From: Tissierellales bacterium | Lineage (GTDB): Bacteria; Bacillota; Clostridia; Tissierellales; Tissierellaceae | Length of the DNA stretch: 59,925 nucleotides | Assembly: GCA_014360205.1 (NCBI GenBank) | Contig: JACIXZ010000009.1 | Coordinates: forward strand, 1-59,925 | Direction of reading: 5' to 3' | In this document: positions 58,314-59,925 of the stretch, piece by piece | Position numbering within the stretch: position 1 is the stretch's first letter | Layout: every line of letters begins with the position of its first letter | Position numbers and translations under genes: made by a program | The notes under the pieces: generated by a model | Databases searched by the model: none | Seen by the model: the letters and a program-made list of their open reading frames with translations, nothing else | Told to the model about the DNA's origin: nothing

Positions 58314-59327
58314 ATGAAAATATTGAAAATAATTTTAATTATTTTAATCTTAATTATTTTAATCTTTTTAGCTGGAATCTTATTTTTACCAGAATATTTA
58401 TCATATACAGTAAATGAGAAAGATATTACACTAGAAGTCCAGCCAGGAGACAATTTGAGGGATGTTGCCCAAAAATTAGCTGACTTAAATGCTATTAGAA
58501 GTGAAACTTTTTTCTACTATAAGGGAAGAAATATTGCAAATAATATCAAGACTGGGGAATATGTTATTTATCCTCAAATGCCTATTGAAAATATTTATGA
58601 GGTGATTACCAAAGGTAACGATTCAAAGACAATAAGAATTACATTTCCTGAAGGATTTACTTTGTATCAATTTGCAACAAGACTCGAAGAAAATGGCTTA
58701 GTTGGCAAAGATGAATTTATTGATGCTACTGAAGAATATTTTGAAAAAAATTTATCAAACTATGTAGATAACAGTCAAATGTACTTTAGCTTAGAAGGAT
58801 ATTTATTCCCAGAAACATATTTTTTTAGTGAAAAACAAAATGCTGAGGAAATTGTCCAGTGGTTAGTTGACACTTTAAACGATAAATGGACACGGGAAAT
58901 GGAAGAACAAAGAGAAAAATTAAATATGACTAAACATGAGATATTAACAATAGCCTCACTCATAGAAAGAGAGGCATATAATGATGAAGAACGAGCTAGA
59001 ATATCTGGTGTAATATACAACAGACTAGAAATCGGTATGCCTTTACAAATAGATGCATCGGTTATATATGGTAAAGGAGAAGGTAGAGATCATACAAGTA
59101 TAATAACCAAGAATGACTTATTGGAAGCAAATCCATATAACACATATGTTAATAGAGGTCTTCCACCTGGACCAATAGCTTCACCAGGTTTCAATTCAAT
59201 AATAGCAGCTTTGTATCCAGAAGAACATGAATACTATTATTATGTAATGGGGAAAAACGGGCATGTATTTGCACAGACATATGAAGAGCATTTAAAAAAT
59301 GTTGAGGAATATAGAAAAATGCAATAA
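58314..59327 (+). CDS. mltG: endolytic murein transglycosylase MltG
   Basis: 337 residues: one N-terminal membrane helix (about 4-24), a LysM-like region (VQPGDNLRDVAQKL), and the YceG catalytic domain with the Glu of ASLIEREA, plus NTYVNRGLPPGPIASPG near the end. It cuts nascent glycan strands and sets their length. ATG after GGGTGG. A strong terminator follows, then a tRNA gene on the other strand. Confidence 0.94.
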   Translation: MKILKIILIILILIILIFLAGILFLPEYLSYTVNEKDITLEVQPGDNLRDVAQKLADLNAIRSETFFYYKGRNIANNIKTGEYVIYPQMPIENIYEVITKGNDSKTIRITFPEGFTLYQFATRLEENGLVGKDEFIDATEEYFEKNLSNYVDNSQMYFSLEGYLFPETYFFSEKQNAEEIVQWLVDTLNDKWTREMEEQREKLNMTKHEILTIASLIEREAYNDEERARISGVIYNRLEIGMPLQIDASVIYGKGEGRDHTSIITKNDLLEANPYNTYVNRGLPPGPIASPGFNSIIAALYPEEHEYYYYVMGKNGHVFAQTYEEHLKNVEEYRKMQ

Positions 59328-59374
59328 AAAACCCCCACTATCAAGCATATAATGCAATGATAGTGGGGTTTTTT
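59326..59374 (+). terminator. terminator after mltG
   Basis: Stem AAAAAACCCCCACTATCA / TGATAGTGGGGTTTTTT with an A/T loop, running from the mltG stop to the 3' end of the facing tRNA-Leu. It may end transcripts from both sides. Confidence 0.95.
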
Positions 59375-59460
59375 GGTGCCGAAGGCGGGAGTCGAACCCG
59401 CACGGTGTTGCCACCGCTGGATTTTGAGTCCAGTACGTCTGCCAATTCCATCACTTCGGC
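59374..59460 (-). tRNA. tRNA-Leu(CAA)
   Basis: Read leftward: acceptor GCCGAAG/CTTCGGC, anticodon loop CTCAAAA (CAA), long variable arm and encoded CCA whose end lies at the terminator. Confidence 0.96.
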
Positions 59461-59626
59461 ATGATTAACACAAAAATAATGATAGCATAGAAATGTATAA
59501 AAATCAACAAATATTTTCTATAAGGCGAATTGTATAATTAAATGAAACACAACTAAAAAAACAACGCTCATGAGAGCTTCTCTGTTATAATGTTATCAAT
59601 GACAATAAACAGAAACGGAGAAGATC
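59461..59626. other. gap before the IS30-like gene
   Basis: AT-rich. TATAAT at 59586-59591 may belong to the transposase promoter. An imperfect inverted repeat (ATGAGAGCTTCTC near 59570 against GAGAAGATCAT near 59617) may be part of the element's left end; the exact end cannot be fixed without its right half. Confidence 0.5.
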
Positions 59627-59925
59627 ATGAGCTTAGTATATTGTATCAGAACACGACAAAAAGGTAAACACCTAACATTTTCCGAGAGAGAAGAATTAGA
59701 AGAAATGGTAAAGCAAAACAACGCTGCGCCGAAGAAAGAAAAACTGAGCCAACGTAAAATGGCAGAACGGATGGGTGTAAGCCCTGCAACGTTAAGCCGG
59801 GAATTAAAGCGTGGAAAGGTAGTGCTATTAGATACTTATTTGCGTGAAGTGATAAGTTATTCAGCTATAGTAGCACAAGATGATTATGACAATAAGGCAA
59901 GTGCTAAGGGCCCCCATCTAAAGAT
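59627..59925 (+). CDS. IS30-family transposase, partial (runs off the window)
   Basis: Open to the window edge, 99 codons visible. The helix-turn-helix SQRKMAERMGVSPATLSRELKRG at residues 41-63 is the IS30 N-terminal domain. The rest of the IS30 catalytic region is outside. Base use is richer in G+C than neighbours (AACGCTGCGCCG, CGGATGGGTGTAAGCCC), fitting recent arrival. It lies 166 bases from tRNA-Leu. Confidence 0.85.
   Translation, partial: MSLVYCIRTRQKGKHLTFSEREELEEMVKQNNAAPKKEKLSQRKMAERMGVSPATLSRELKRGKVVLLDTYLREVISYSAIVAQDDYDNKASAKGPHLK

Overview
The window is AT-rich DNA from a low-GC Gram-positive anaerobe, most likely an amino-acid-fermenting member of the Tissierellales or a related Clostridia lineage. 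The evidence is a complete glycine reductase (Stickland) locus with two UGA-encoded selenocysteines, a K+-type membrane pyrophosphatase, the Bacillus/Clostridium-type cggR glycolytic operon, frequent TTG/GTG starts and strong AGGAGG ribosome sites. No taxonomic marker was searched, so the genus is left open.

Layout. 1-1920: the 3' part of an rRNA operon (5S) followed by 19 tightly packed tRNA genes and a terminator. 2030-7215: five co-directional genes for a cell-surface polymer (anchored protein, GNAT, PIG-L deacetylase, a GT4-CsaB fusion, TagA). 7227-12226: transketolase, HAD phosphatase, TrmL and a Na/Pi transporter. 12247-19892: promoter, tandem glycine riboswitch with terminator, then trxB-trxA-grdE-grdA(Sec)-grdB(Sec)-grdC-grdD. 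19891-21313: rpoN. 21326-28356: promoter, CggR operator and cggR-gap-pgk-tpiA-gpmI-eno. 28360-31378: a zinc-type ABC transporter and a Fur-family regulator, with a promoter lying inside a near-perfect 53-bp palindrome. 31394-40402: secG, hppA, an alpha/beta hydrolase, a MurF-like ligase, ddl, rnr, smpB and ssrA (tmRNA).

40465-46474 is an accessory island directly downstream of ssrA. It holds a decayed group IIC intron seated behind the ssrA terminator, four small unrecognised or DUF2971-type genes, and a dead 1.6-kb IS3-family element. The core resumes with two leftward genes (YprB-like exonuclease, asparaginase), then a NifS-ThiI pair, a cupin-type regulator with potABCD, an MBL/beta-CASP ribonuclease, lipoate ligase and MltG. 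The right edge has a leftward tRNA-Leu and the start of an IS30-family element that runs out of the window.

How it works together. Glycine bound by the riboswitch should free transcription of the reductase, which turns glycine into acetyl phosphate and so ATP, with TrxB/TrxA supplying electrons. The Na+ or H+ pumping pyrophosphatase, glycolysis and transketolase complete the energy and carbon core. The best candidates for something less described are the GT4-CsaB fusion, the palindrome-embedded metal-transporter promoter, the 40-bp palindrome inside the grd operon, and the small-gene island behind ssrA.
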